From Rhodococcus sp. Z13 (GTDB lineage Bacteria; Actinomycetota; Actinomycetes; Mycobacteriales; Mycobacteriaceae): a stretch of DNA of 64,000 bases. The stretch spans positions 1,222,352-1,286,351 of the forward strand of contig NZ_CP107551.1 in NCBI RefSeq assembly GCF_025837095.1, read 5' to 3'. Under the pieces are notes generated by a model, which made no database searches, was not told the DNA's origin, and saw only the letters and a program-made list of their open reading frames with translations. The position numbers and the translations under genes were made by a program. This document shows positions 8,410 through 17,228 of the stretch, one piece after another. Each line of letters starts with the position of its first letter. The stretch's first letter is position 1.

Positions 8410-8924
8410 GTGGCGTCCGCCTCGGCTGTGGCGGCGAGCGCGGTCAGACGGGCGACGGTCTCGTCGGCGACGTCCCGGTCGAGGGCTGCGATCCTCACCG
8501 CGCCCGCTGCCGACGCGGTGGTGACCGTGACCGTGGCCAGGCCCAGCCAGCGGTCCAGCGGCCCGCGTTCGGTGTCGACGGTCTGGATCCGCGAGATCGG
8601 GGCGATGCGACGCTCCTGCGTCCACCAGCCCGACCTGGTGTACACGGCGGTGTCGTCGATCTCCCAGCGGTGCACCCGGTACCGCCAGAACGGCACCACA
8701 CCGATGTGAGGGCCGGCGAGCACGACGGTCGCGGCCGCGGCGACGAGATGCCAGACCGGGGCCACCGGGGCGACGACCACCCACACGACCTGCGCGATCA
8801 CCACCGGCAGCCACATCAGGGCCGCTCCCGCCGCCCACAGGAGACGGGCCTTCGGGCTCGGGTGCCAGGCGGGTTCGCGCATCATCACCACGGTGGAGGC
8901 GTGCCCCGTATCGCTGTCGTCCAA
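8406..8924 (-). CDS. Small PH-domain membrane protein (YdbS-like)
   Basis: The 172-residue product has two adjacent hydrophobic helices (about residues 28-50 and 54-72) followed by one bPH2 domain, the layout of YdbS. It begins with TTG at 8924, supported by a strong GCAGGAGG ribosome site six bases upstream on the minus strand; no better ATG or GTG lies before the first helix. It overlaps the large PH protein by ATGA and is the first gene of the YdbS-YdbT-glycosylase operon. Confidence 0.82.
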   Translation of the reverse strand: MDDSDTGHASTVVMMREPAWHPSPKARLLWAAGAALMWLPVVIAQVVWVVVAPVAPVWHLVAAAATVVLAGPHIGVVPFWRYRVHRWEIDDTAVYTRSGWWTQERRIAPISRIQTVDTERGPLDRWLGLATVTVTTASAAGAVRIAALDRDVADETVARLTALAATAEADAT

Positions 8925-9047
8925 CCCGTACCTCCTGCTCCGCCCGACCCGTATCGTGAACCACGCTAGGCTGGATTCCGAAGCCCGGGCCGGAACCCGT
9001 CCCCGTCGGCGTGATCCGGCCCGGACCGACCACAGGAGGAGATCGCC

Positions 9048-9248
9048 GTGACCGAGTCATCGAACGCCCTCGACATCGAGATCCAGTCGGACAACGACTC
9101 CGAGGCCGACCGCCTCGAGCAGGCGATTCCCGTCTACGACGATCCTGCCGACGATCTGCCCTCGGACGTGCCGCTCGAAGCGGACCCGGCCGACACCTAC
9201 GAGCAGTACCGCGAGGTCCCGGTCGACGACGACTACCCGCACGAATAG
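9048..9248 (+). CDS. Small acidic conserved protein
   Basis: GTG 9048 follows a textbook AGGAGGA (9034-9040). The 66-residue product is highly acidic (more than a quarter Asp/Glu), lacks Cys and Trp and looks disordered, ending in Asp-Asp-Asp-Tyr-Pro-His-Glu. I do not recognise a family with known function. It lies just upstream of fbiC on the same strand (33-nt gap), so it could share its message. Confidence 0.7.
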   Translation: MTESSNALDIEIQSDNDSEADRLEQAIPVYDDPADDLPSDVPLEADPADTYEQYREVPVDDDYPHE

Positions 9249-9281
9249 ACCCCGAGGTGGCATGGGGGTGCTCGGAGGCGC

Positions 9282-11885
9282 ATGATCGGGCGCATGACCG
9301 ATTCCGCTGACGACGCCCCGCAGTCCGCGATGCTCCCCACGCCGACAGTCCGGCCCGGAGCAAACCCGTATCCGACTGCTTCGGCCATGCGCCGGGCGCT
9401 TCGGCGCGCCCGCGACGGGGTCACGCTCAATGTGGACGAGACCGCCGTGCTGCTGCAGGCGCGCGGCGCCGATCTCGAGGATCTGTGCACCTCGGCCGCC
9501 CGGGTCCGCGATGCCGGACTCGTGACCGAGGGCCGGCCGGGCACCGTCACGTACTCGCGGAAGGTGTTCGTGCCCATCACCCGGCTGTGCCGGGACCGGT
9601 GCCACTACTGCACCTTCGTCACGGTGCCGGGCAAGCTCCGCGCCGAGGGCCGCGGCATGTACCTCGAGCCGGACGAGATCCTCGAGATCGCCCGCCGGGG
9701 CGCCGAACTCGGTTGCAAGGAAGCGCTGTTCACCCTCGGTGACCGCCCGGAGGACCGCTGGCCCGAGGCGAAGCAGTGGCTCGACGAGCGCGGCTACGAC
9801 TCCACCCTCGACTACGTGCGGGCCATGGCGATCCGGGTGCTCGAGGAGACCGGTCTGCTGCCCCACCTCAACCCGGGGGTCATGAGCTGGGCGGAGATCT
9901 CACGCCTGAAGCCGGTCGCGCCGTCGATGGGCATGATGCTCGAGACCACCTCCGAGCGGCTGTTCGCCGAGAAGGGGCAGTGCCACCACGGCAGCCCCGA
10001 CAAGAACCCCGAGGTGCGGCTGCGGGTGCTCACCGACGCGGGGCGGCTGTCCGTGCCCTTCACCACCGGCATCCTCGTGGGCATCGGTGAGACCGTCACC
10101 GAGCGCGCCGAGTCGCTCCACGCCATCCGCAAGTCGCACAAGGCATTCGGTCACATCCAGGAAGTCATCGTCCAGAACTTCCGGGCCAAGGACGACACCG
10201 CCATGCGCGACGCCGACGACGCCGACCTCGACGAGTTCCTCGCCGCCATCGCCGTCGCCCGCCTCGTGCTCGGCCCCGGCATGCGCATCCAGGCGCCGCC
10301 GAATCTCGTCTCCCTCGACGAGTGCAAGGCCCTGCTCGCCGCCGGTGTCGACGACTGGGGCGGGGTGTCGCCGCTGACCCCCGACCACGTCAATCCCGAA
10401 CGGCCCTGGCCGAATCTGGACGTCCTCGCGCAGGTCAGCGCGGAGGCGGGTTTCGAACTCACCGAACGCATCGCGGCGCAACCGAAGTACGTGCTCGCCG
10501 GGCAGCCGTGGATCGACCCGCGCATCACCGCGCACGTGCAGGCGCTGGCCGATCCGCGAACGGGCCTGGCGCGCGACGTGATCCCGTCGGGCCTGCCCTG
10601 GCAGGAACCCGACATCGACTGGGAGTCCTCGGGCCGCATCGACCTGAACTCCGAGATCGACGTGACCGGACGCAACACCGAGCACCGCTCCGACCTCGGC
10701 AGCGCCTTCGGGGACTGGGAGACCGTCCGCGAACAGGTCCTCGCCCTCGGCTCGTCGGCGCCGGTGCGGCTCGACAGCGACGTGCTGTCGGCGCTGCGCT
10801 CCGCCGAACGCGACCCGGGGGGATGCACCGACGCCGAGTACATCGCCCTCGCCAACGCCGACGGCGCCGGGCTCGAGGCGATGGTCGCGCTCGCCGACCA
10901 GCTGCGCCGCGACACCGTCGGCGACGACGTCACCTTCGTCGTCAACCGGAACATCAACTTCACCAACATCTGCTACACCGGCTGCCGGTTCTGCGCCTTC
11001 GCACAACGCAAGGGCGACGCCGACGCGTTCACCCTGTCGACGAGCGAGGTCGCCGACCGCGCCTGGGAGGCCCACGTCGCCGGCGCCACCGAGGTCTGCA
11101 TGCAGGGCGGCATCGACCCCGAGCTGCCCGTCACGGGCTACGCCGATCTGGTGCGGGCCGTGAAGGAGCGCGTGCCCACCATGCACGTGCATGCCTTCTC
11201 GCCGATGGAGATCGCCAACGGTGTGGCGCGCGGCGGCACCTCCGTCCGCGACTGGCTCACCGAGCTGCGCGCGGCCGGTCTCGACACCATCCCGGGCACG
11301 GCGGCCGAGATCCTCGACGACGAGGTCCGGTGGGTGCTGACGAAGGGCAAACTGCCCACGGCCGAGTGGATCGACATCGTCACCACCGCGCACGAGGTGG
11401 GCATCCGGTCGAGCTCGACGATGATGTACGGGCACGTCGACCAGCCGCACCACTGGGTCGGTCACCTCAACGTCATCCGCGGGATCCAGGACCGCACAGG
11501 CGGTTTCACCGAGTTCGTGCTGCTGCCCTTCGTGCACCAGTCGTCGCCGCTGTACCTGGCCGGCGCCTCGCGTCCCGGCCCGACCATGCGCGACAACCGG
11601 GCCGCGCACGCGCTCGCGCGGATCATGCTGCACGGCCGGATCGCCAACATCCAGACCAGCTGGGTCAAGCTCGGCATCGCCGGGACGCAGGCCATGCTCG
11701 AGGGCGGCGCCAACGACCTCGGTGGCACGCTGATGGAGGAGACCATCTCACGGATGGCCGGTTCGCAGCACGGCTCGGAGAAGACCGTCGCCGAGCTCGT
11801 CGCGATCGCCGAGGGCATCGGCCGTCCGGCGCGGCAGCGCACCACGACCTACGCACCGGTGGAACTTCCGCTGACCGTGCGCTGA
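9282..11885 (+). CDS. fbiC: F420 cofactor FO synthase FbiC (CofG-CofH fusion)
   Basis: An 867-residue fusion of two radical-SAM enzymes that together make FO (7,8-didemethyl-8-hydroxy-5-deazariboflavin), the chromophore of coenzyme F420, from an uracil precursor and tyrosine. The N-terminal CofG half carries Cys103-x3-Cys107-x2-Cys110 and the C-terminal CofH half Cys564-x3-Cys568-x2-Cys571, both 4Fe-4S motifs intact. Identity to the mycobacterial protein is obvious throughout. ATG 9282 and ATG 9294 are both possible: GGAGG (9274-9278) is 3 nt from the first and 15 nt from the second, neither ideal. The cell therefore probably uses F420-dependent redox enzymes. Confidence 0.96.
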   Translation: MIGRMTDSADDAPQSAMLPTPTVRPGANPYPTASAMRRALRRARDGVTLNVDETAVLLQARGADLEDLCTSAARVRDAGLVTEGRPGTVTYSRKVFVPITRLCRDRCHYCTFVTVPGKLRAEGRGMYLEPDEILEIARRGAELGCKEALFTLGDRPEDRWPEAKQWLDERGYDSTLDYVRAMAIRVLEETGLLPHLNPGVMSWAEISRLKPVAPSMGMMLETTSERLFAEKGQCHHGSPDKNPEVRLRVLTDAGRLSVPFTTGILVGIGETVTERAESLHAIRKSHKAFGHIQEVIVQNFRAKDDTAMRDADDADLDEFLAAIAVARLVLGPGMRIQAPPNLVSLDECKALLAAGVDDWGGVSPLTPDHVNPERPWPNLDVLAQVSAEAGFELTERIAAQPKYVLAGQPWIDPRITAHVQALADPRTGLARDVIPSGLPWQEPDIDWESSGRIDLNSEIDVTGRNTEHRSDLGSAFGDWETVREQVLALGSSAPVRLDSDVLSALRSAERDPGGCTDAEYIALANADGAGLEAMVALADQLRRDTVGDDVTFVVNRNINFTNICYTGCRFCAFAQRKGDADAFTLSTSEVADRAWEAHVAGATEVCMQGGIDPELPVTGYADLVRAVKERVPTMHVHAFSPMEIANGVARGGTSVRDWLTELRAAGLDTIPGTAAEILDDEVRWVLTKGKLPTAEWIDIVTTAHEVGIRSSSTMMYGHVDQPHHWVGHLNVIRGIQDRTGGFTEFVLLPFVHQSSPLYLAGASRPGPTMRDNRAAHALARIMLHGRIANIQTSWVKLGIAGTQAMLEGGANDLGGTLMEETISRMAGSQHGSEKTVAELVAIAEGIGRPARQRTTTYAPVELPLTVR

Positions 11886-11911
11886 CCTCGCCGAGCGTCT
11901 CCGGCCGTAGT

Positions 11912-11936
11912 AGGGCACCCTTACTCCGGGGTGCCT
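11912..11936 (+). terminator. Hairpin after fbiC
   Basis: GGCACCC (11914-11920) pairs with GGGTGCC (11929-11935) around an 8-nt loop, extendable by a G-T pair. It lies 27 nt after the fbiC stop and before the ferredoxin promoter. Confidence 0.5.
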
Positions 11937-12037
11937 CCGGGTGTCGGGGGATACTGGAGGACCGGGGGCGTCGAGGACGCCCGGTTCGGCGAGGCCGCAC
12001 AGGTCGGCGGGCTGACAGAGAGGCAGGGAGAACAGCA

Positions 12038-12361
12038 GTGACGTACACGATTGCGGAACCGTGCGTGGACGTGATGGACAAGGCATGCATCGAGGAATGC
12101 CCCGTCGACTGCATCTACGAGGGTGGACGCTCGCTGTACATCCACCCCGACGAGTGCGTCGACTGCGGCGCGTGCGAGCCGGTCTGCCCCGTCGAAGCGA
12201 TCTTCTACGAGGACGACGTCCCGGACGAGTGGTCGGAGTACATCAAGGCGAACGTCGACTTCTTCCAGGACCTCGGATCGCCCGGCGGTGCCGCGAAGCT
12301 CGGCAAGATCGACTACGACCCGCCGTTCATCAAGAACCTCCCTCCCATGGGTGAAGAGTGA
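12038..12361 (+). CDS. fdxC: 7Fe ferredoxin FdxC
   Basis: A 107-residue ferredoxin starting at GTG 12038 behind an AGGGAGA ribosome site. The first cluster region has Cys9, Cys17, Cys21 and Cys25 and the second a standard Cys40-x2-Cys43-x2-Cys46-x3-Cys50-Pro motif, typical of the 3Fe-4S/4Fe-4S ferredoxins of actinobacteria. Length equals the mycobacterial FdxC as recalled. It is a soluble electron carrier; partners are not shown by the sequence. It precedes dapC as in M. tuberculosis (Rv1177-Rv1178). Confidence 0.93.
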   Translation: MTYTIAEPCVDVMDKACIEECPVDCIYEGGRSLYIHPDECVDCGACEPVCPVEAIFYEDDVPDEWSEYIKANVDFFQDLGSPGGAAKLGKIDYDPPFIKNLPPMGEE

Positions 12362-12383
12362 CGAACGGGTCGGTGGAACTTTC

Positions 12384-13493
12384 GTGAGCACGCGCGTCCG
12401 CCGGTCGGTGGCGAAAAATCTGCCGGACTTCCCGTGGGATTCCCTGACCGACGCGAAGAACAAGGCAGCCGCTCATCCCGACGGAATCGTCAACCTGTCG
12501 GTGGGCACCCCCGTCGACCCCGTCGCGCCCGTCATCCGCGAAGCGCTGACGGCGGTCGCCGAGGAGCCCGGTTATCCGACCACGCACGGCACCGCCGAAC
12601 TGCGGGCCGCGGCGGTGGGCGCCCTCGAACGGCGTTACGGCGTCACCGGTCTCGACCCGGCGGCGATCCTGCCGGCGATCGGCACCAAGGAGATGATCGC
12701 CTGGCTGCCGTCGCTGCTCGGTCTCGGTGCCGACGACCTCGTCGTCATCCCCGAACTGGCGTACCCCACCTACGAGGTGGGCGGACTGCTCGCCGGCGCC
12801 CGCATCATCCGCGCCGACGGCCTCACGCGCCTCGGACCCGAGGTCGCGTCGCTGGTGTTCGTGAACTCGCCGTCCAACCCGACCGGCAAGGTGCTCGGCG
12901 CCGACCACCTGCGCAAGGTCGTCGAATGGGCGCGCAGCCGCGACGCGATCGTGGTGTCCGACGAGTGCTATCTCGGCCTGACCTGGGAGGGTGAGGCCCC
13001 GTCCATCCTGCACCCGAGCGTGTGCGGCGGCGACCACACCAACCTGCTCGCGGTGCACTCGCTGTCGAAGACGTCGAATCTCGCGAGCTACCGCGCCGGT
13101 TTCGTCACCGGCGACGCCGAGCTCGTCGCGGACCTGCTCGAGGTCCGCAAGCATGCCGGGATGATGCTGCCCCTGCCGATCCAGTCGGCGATGACGGCGG
13201 CGCTGAACGACGACGAGCACGAGAACGCCCAGCGCGAGAAGTACCGCAAGCGCCGCGAGGTGCTCCTCGAGGCGGTCCGCGGGGCCGGCTTCACGGTCGA
13301 CCACTCGGAGGCCGGGCTGTACCTGTGGGCCACGCGCGGCGAGGAGTGCCGGGCCACCGTCGACTGGTTCGCCGAACGCGGCATCCTCGTCGCCCCCGGC
13401 GAGTTCTACGGTCCCGGCGGGGTCCTGCACGTGCGGATCGCGCTCACCGCGACCGACGAGGCGATCGCGGCCGCGGCGGAACGGCTTCGCTGA
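12384..13493 (+). CDS. dapC: N-succinyldiaminopimelate aminotransferase DapC
   Basis: A 369-residue fold-type I PLP aminotransferase. It converts N-succinyl-2-amino-6-ketopimelate to N-succinyl-diaminopimelate in lysine and peptidoglycan synthesis. The PLP lysine is Lys229 in SLSKTSN; the substrate motif NSPSNPTGK and the terminal HVRIALT stretch are present. GTG 12384 is chosen: GGTGGA precedes it and the protein then begins 22 nt after fdxC, suggesting one operon. The succinylase partners dapD and dapE are also in this window. Confidence 0.94.
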   Translation: MSTRVRRSVAKNLPDFPWDSLTDAKNKAAAHPDGIVNLSVGTPVDPVAPVIREALTAVAEEPGYPTTHGTAELRAAAVGALERRYGVTGLDPAAILPAIGTKEMIAWLPSLLGLGADDLVVIPELAYPTYEVGGLLAGARIIRADGLTRLGPEVASLVFVNSPSNPTGKVLGADHLRKVVEWARSRDAIVVSDECYLGLTWEGEAPSILHPSVCGGDHTNLLAVHSLSKTSNLASYRAGFVTGDAELVADLLEVRKHAGMMLPLPIQSAMTAALNDDEHENAQREKYRKRREVLLEAVRGAGFTVDHSEAGLYLWATRGEECRATVDWFAERGILVAPGEFYGPGGVLHVRIALTATDEAIAAAAERLR

Positions 13494-13528
13494 CACGTCC
13501 GGCAGGGACACGCCGGTAGATTGGCCCC

Positions 13529-14269
13529 GTGACTTCGTCCGGTGAGGATCCGCGCCTGTGGGTGCTCTACGTCGCCGTCGTGGGGGTCGCTGCGTTCGCC
13601 GCGGCCCCCACGACGCGAGCGGCCGCCCGGACGTTCCGGTGGCCACCACCCGCGGCCGCCGTCGTGCTGTGGGCGACGGTCACGGCCGCGTCCGTCGCGC
13701 GGCTGATCGCCCCGGACCTGCTCGACGTCCTCGACCGCAGACCGGTCCGCACCCGCGACTCGGGTGAATGGTGGCGGGTGCTCACCGCCGGTGTCGTCGA
13801 GGACGGCGGGGTGCTGCTCACCGTCGCCAATCTGGTGCTGCTGGCGATCGTCGCCGTCGCCGCCGTCCGCAGCTGGGGCTGGTACCGCGCCGTCGGCCTG
13901 TTCGTCCTCGGCCAGATCCTGTGGGGACTGTTCACGACCTTCGTCGTCCCGTCGGTCGGCGCCGGCACCACCGGCGCCACCCTCGCCCTGGCCGGGAGTC
14001 TGGCGGGCCTGTGGCCGATCGTCGGCGCGAGCCGTCCGCAGGTGATCGCGTCCGTCGCGACCTTCCTGCTCGGCGCGGTGCTCGTGGCCCTCGGCGACGC
14101 CCACGGCGTCGCGGTGCTCATCGGGATGTTGCTCGGTGCGGTGCTCGGCACCGTCCTGCCCCCGCTGCGCCCGGCACACACCGGAACCGGCGAGGACCGC
14201 CCGGCACACCCGCATCCCGAACTGCAGGCTCCGCCTCCCGGGACGCCCCGCCGCGATATGGGATCGTGA
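13529..14269 (+). CDS. Rhomboid-like membrane protein, catalytic Ser replaced by Thr
   Basis: The 246-residue product has six or seven hydrophobic segments and rhomboid landmarks: a WWRVLTAG segment, a Gly-Thr-Thr-Gly motif (146-149) where active rhomboids have Gly-x-Ser-Gly, and a His192 inside a glycine-rich last helix. The serine position is Thr148, so proteolysis is doubtful; the family assignment itself rests on these motifs only. GTG 13529 lies six bases after TAGATT (13517-13522), suggesting a leaderless message. The stop overlaps the next gene by four bases (GTGA), so translation of the acyl-CoA synthetase is coupled. Confidence 0.62.
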   Translation: MTSSGEDPRLWVLYVAVVGVAAFAAAPTTRAAARTFRWPPPAAAVVLWATVTAASVARLIAPDLLDVLDRRPVRTRDSGEWWRVLTAGVVEDGGVLLTVANLVLLAIVAVAAVRSWGWYRAVGLFVLGQILWGLFTTFVVPSVGAGTTGATLALAGSLAGLWPIVGASRPQVIASVATFLLGAVLVALGDAHGVAVLIGMLLGAVLGTVLPPLRPAHTGTGEDRPAHPHPELQAPPPGTPRRDMGS

Positions 14270-15702
14270 CTGTCGTGTCTGCACTGCTTCGTTCGCTGAA
14301 CCCGCTGGCCGTCGCACGCGGCGACGACCTGCCCGACGCGGTCCGCATCGACGGCCACAGCTTCTCCCGCAGCGGCCTGCTCGGTGCCGCCACCGCCGTC
14401 GCCGCGCGGGTCGCCCGCGCCGACCGGGTGGCCGTGCTCGCCGTCCCCACCGCGACGACCGTCGCCGCCGTCACCGGATGCCTGCTGGCCGGCACCACCG
14501 TCGTGCCGGTGCCACCCGACTCGGGCCCGGCCGAACTCGCCCACATCCTCACCGATTCGGGGGCGCAGGCGTGGCTCGGTCCCGCCCCCGAGGCGCACCC
14601 CGACGTGCCGCAGCTGCCGAGCATTCCCGTCCGCCTGCACGCCCGCGACTGGCACCACCTGCCCGAGCCGGATCCGGCCCGGCCGGCGTTCGTGCTGTAC
14701 ACCTCGGGCACCACCGGCGCCCCGAAGGGCGTGCTGCTGAGCCGCCGCGCGATCGCGGCCGGCATCGACGCCCTCGCCGAGGCCTGGGCCTGGACCGAAC
14801 GCGACACGCTCGTCCACGGCCTGCCGCTGTTCCACGTCCACGGCCTCGTACTCGGGGTGGTCGGGGCGCTGCGGGTCGGCAGCCCGCTGATCCACACCGG
14901 CAGGCCCACCCCGCAGGCCTACGCGGAGGCGAAAGGAACGCTCTACTTCGGTGTTCCCACCGTGTGGTCGCGGATCGTCGAGGACGAGGACTCCGCCCGC
15001 GCCCTGAGCGGTGCCCGGCTGCTGGTCTCCGGCAGCGCACCGCTGCCCGTGCCCGTCTTCGAGCGGCTGCGCGACCTGACCGGCCTGACCCCGATCGAGC
15101 GCTACGGCATGAGCGAGACCATGCTGACCCTGAGCACCCGCGTCGACGGGGAACGCCGCCCCGGCTGGGTCGGCACGCCGGTCGCCGGGGTCGAGACCCG
15201 CCTGCGCGACGAGCAGGGCCGCGACGTGCCCCACGACGGCGAGAGCATCGGGGTACTGCAGGTACGGGGCCCGATGCTCTTCGACGGCTACCTGAACCGT
15301 CCCGACGCGACCGCCGCCGCGTGGACCGAGGACGGCTGGTTCGTCACCGGCGACGTCGCGGTGATCGACCCGGACGGCTTCCACCGGATCGTCGGCCGCG
15401 AGTCCACCGACCTGATCAAGTCCGGTGGGTTCCGGGTCGGGGCGGGGGAGATCGAGACCGTGCTGCTCGGACATCCGTCGGTGCGGGAGGTGGCCGTGGT
15501 GGGGCTGCCCGACGCCGATCTCGGACAGCGGATCGTCGCCTTCGTCGTGCCCGCCCCGGACGGGCCGCCCGTCGACCCGGACGAGCTGATCGACCTGGTG
15601 GCCGGGCAGTTGTCGGTGCACAAACGCCCACGTGAGGTGCGGGTCGTGGACGCCCTGCCCCGCAATGCGATGGGGAAGGTCCAGAAGAAACTGCTCGCTT
15701 GA
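14266..15702 (+). CDS. fadD36: Acyl-CoA synthetase, FadD36-like
   Basis: A 478-residue ANL-superfamily adenylating enzyme that activates a carboxylic acid to its CoA thioester. Seen: the P-loop-like YTSGTTGAPKG (from residue 145), the YGMSET motif, the GDVAV hinge and the C-terminal KSGGFRVGAGEIE and GKVQKKLL with the catalytic Lys. The length is short for long-chain FadD proteins but equals that of FadD36 (473 residues). The genomic place just before a PucR-type gene also matches Rv1193-Rv1194c. The start overlaps the rhomboid-like gene by GTGA; GTG 14275 is an alternative. Substrate is not evident. Confidence 0.85.
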   Translation: MTVVSALLRSLNPLAVARGDDLPDAVRIDGHSFSRSGLLGAATAVAARVARADRVAVLAVPTATTVAAVTGCLLAGTTVVPVPPDSGPAELAHILTDSGAQAWLGPAPEAHPDVPQLPSIPVRLHARDWHHLPEPDPARPAFVLYTSGTTGAPKGVLLSRRAIAAGIDALAEAWAWTERDTLVHGLPLFHVHGLVLGVVGALRVGSPLIHTGRPTPQAYAEAKGTLYFGVPTVWSRIVEDEDSARALSGARLLVSGSAPLPVPVFERLRDLTGLTPIERYGMSETMLTLSTRVDGERRPGWVGTPVAGVETRLRDEQGRDVPHDGESIGVLQVRGPMLFDGYLNRPDATAAAWTEDGWFVTGDVAVIDPDGFHRIVGRESTDLIKSGGFRVGAGEIETVLLGHPSVREVAVVGLPDADLGQRIVAFVVPAPDGPPVDPDELIDLVAGQLSVHKRPREVRVVDALPRNAMGKVQKKLLA

Positions 15703-15709
15703 GGATCCG

Positions 15710-15736
15710 ATCGGCCCGCGCACGTCGCGGGCCGAT
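15710..15736 (+). terminator. Hairpin after fadD36-like gene
   Basis: An 11-bp perfect stem (15710-15720 with 15726-15736) and a 5-nt loop lie seven bases after the stop codon. Confidence 0.75.
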
Positions 15737-15806
15737 TCTCGTTGCCCGGATCACAGGAACATCGGCACCAGGGGTTGCATGTGTCACACTGCGAGGCGGA
15801 TTCTCT

Positions 15807-15828
15807 ACTGCACAGTATGTAGATCTAC
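15807..15828 (+). promoter_or_regulatory. Adjacent palindromes in front of the PucR-type gene
   Basis: Two short perfect palindromes, ACTGCACAGT (15807-15816) and GTAGATCTAC (15819-15828), sit just upstream of the start codon and overlap a TATGTA hexamer (15816-15821) that could be a -10 element. This would suit autoregulation, but no binding motif is known to me for this regulator. Confidence 0.35.
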
Positions 15829-15849
15829 TCTTCGATGGGGGTTCGAGGG

Positions 15850-17127
15850 ATGTCTGTAACGGATCATGTCCGGGTGCCCGGACACGACCGCGGGGGGGAG
15901 AACGACCGGACCCCGGCGTTCGTGGTCGACGGCGAACCGGCGTCCGTGCCGCTGCGCGACCTGCCCGCGGTCGCGCGCAGGCTCGTGGCGCACTTCGCCG
16001 AGAACGTGGCGCCGTGCTCCCTCAGGCCGGGCGAATCGCTGCGCGGCGACGTCACCGAGGTGACGGTGCGCTGCCTGCGCATCGCCATCCACCTCCTCGA
16101 CTCCGGGGAACTGCCCACCGACGCGGAACTCGCCGACCTGCGCAGCAGCGCCGCCCAGTGGGCCCGCGCCGGGTTCCGGCTCGAGTACATGCTCCGGATC
16201 TACCACGAAGGGATAAGGCTGGGCTGGGAACTCGTCACCGACCGCGCGCGCGAGGGCGACGTCGCATCCGTCGCCGACGCCTCCCGGCTGTGGATGGCGC
16301 TGCTCGAGAAGGTGACCGTCGCGGCGACCACCGGTTTCGTCGCCGAACTCGACGCCATCCGCCGCGAACGCGACGTCGCGTCGCAGGAACTGGTGACGGC
16401 GCTGCTCAGCGGCCAGGACGCCGCCGCCGTCGCGCAGCGTTCCGGGCTCGTGCTGGCCGACACCTACGCGGTGCTCGCCGTCGCGCTCACCCGTCACCCC
16501 GACGAACGCAATCCGCACGTGCGCCCCGAGGTCGTCGCGCGACGCACCCTGCGTCGCGTCGAGACCGAACTCGAGGCGATCTGCGAGGGCCGGCACCTGG
16601 CGATGCTCGGGCCCGAGGGCGGCACCGTGCTCCTGCCGGAAGCCCCCGGAGTCGACAACGTGGAGGAGTTCCGTACCCGCCTCGAGTCGGTGGCCGGGGT
16701 GTCCGTGACGATGGCGCTCGTCCACGCGACGGTGCCGGAGGTACCCACGGCCGCGAAGCAGTCCCACGAACTGCTCGACCTCGTGCGCCGGCTCGGACGC
16801 CCGGTGGGCACCTACGGCATGCAGGACCTCGCCCTCGAATACCAGCTGACCCGGCCCGGTCCCGCCCGACGGCATCTCGCGCGGGTCCTCGACCCGCTCG
16901 ACGACTCGCCCGAGCTCGTCGAGACACTCGAGACGCACATCTCCCACGACCTGAGCCGTCAGCTCACCGCCCGCACCCTGCACGTCCACGCGAACACCGT
17001 CGACTACCGGCTCAAGCGGGTCGCGCAGCTGACGGGTTTCGATCCGACGCGGCCGTCCGGTCTGCGTCAGCTCCAGGCGGCGCTCATCGCGCGGCGGCTG
17101 GAGCAGGAGAGCCCCGAATACGCCTGA
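15850..17127 (+). CDS. PucR/CdaR-type transcriptional regulator
   Basis: The 425-residue product has an N-terminal helical sensor-like region, a central GGDEF-like degenerate domain and a C-terminal PucR helix-turn-helix (about residues 355-420, including LHVHANTVDYRLKRV). It resembles the M. tuberculosis paralogues Rv1194c and Rv2370c and keeps the position next to fadD36, although here it lies on the same strand as that gene. ATG 15850 is preferred because GGGGG (15837-15841) lies 8 nt upstream; ATG 15835 is in frame but has no ribosome site. It may control the adjacent acyl-CoA synthetase. Confidence 0.83.
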   Translation: MSVTDHVRVPGHDRGGENDRTPAFVVDGEPASVPLRDLPAVARRLVAHFAENVAPCSLRPGESLRGDVTEVTVRCLRIAIHLLDSGELPTDAELADLRSSAAQWARAGFRLEYMLRIYHEGIRLGWELVTDRAREGDVASVADASRLWMALLEKVTVAATTGFVAELDAIRRERDVASQELVTALLSGQDAAAVAQRSGLVLADTYAVLAVALTRHPDERNPHVRPEVVARRTLRRVETELEAICEGRHLAMLGPEGGTVLLPEAPGVDNVEEFRTRLESVAGVSVTMALVHATVPEVPTAAKQSHELLDLVRRLGRPVGTYGMQDLALEYQLTRPGPARRHLARVLDPLDDSPELVETLETHISHDLSRQLTARTLHVHANTVDYRLKRVAQLTGFDPTRPSGLRQLQAALIARRLEQESPEYA

Positions 17128-17228
17128 GATCGCGCCGGATTCGGCGTGGTCACCGGACCCGGCCGATACGATCGGTGTTCGGATGCACACCCGTGCCGGT
17201 CGGTCGGTCCGGGTAAGGGGGGCGAGGC

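Noticed and set aside
11906-11930. Second iron box upstream of fdxC
   Set aside because: The GTAGGG/CCCTTAC symmetry is better explained as the fbiC hairpin, and it matches the IdeR consensus at few positions.
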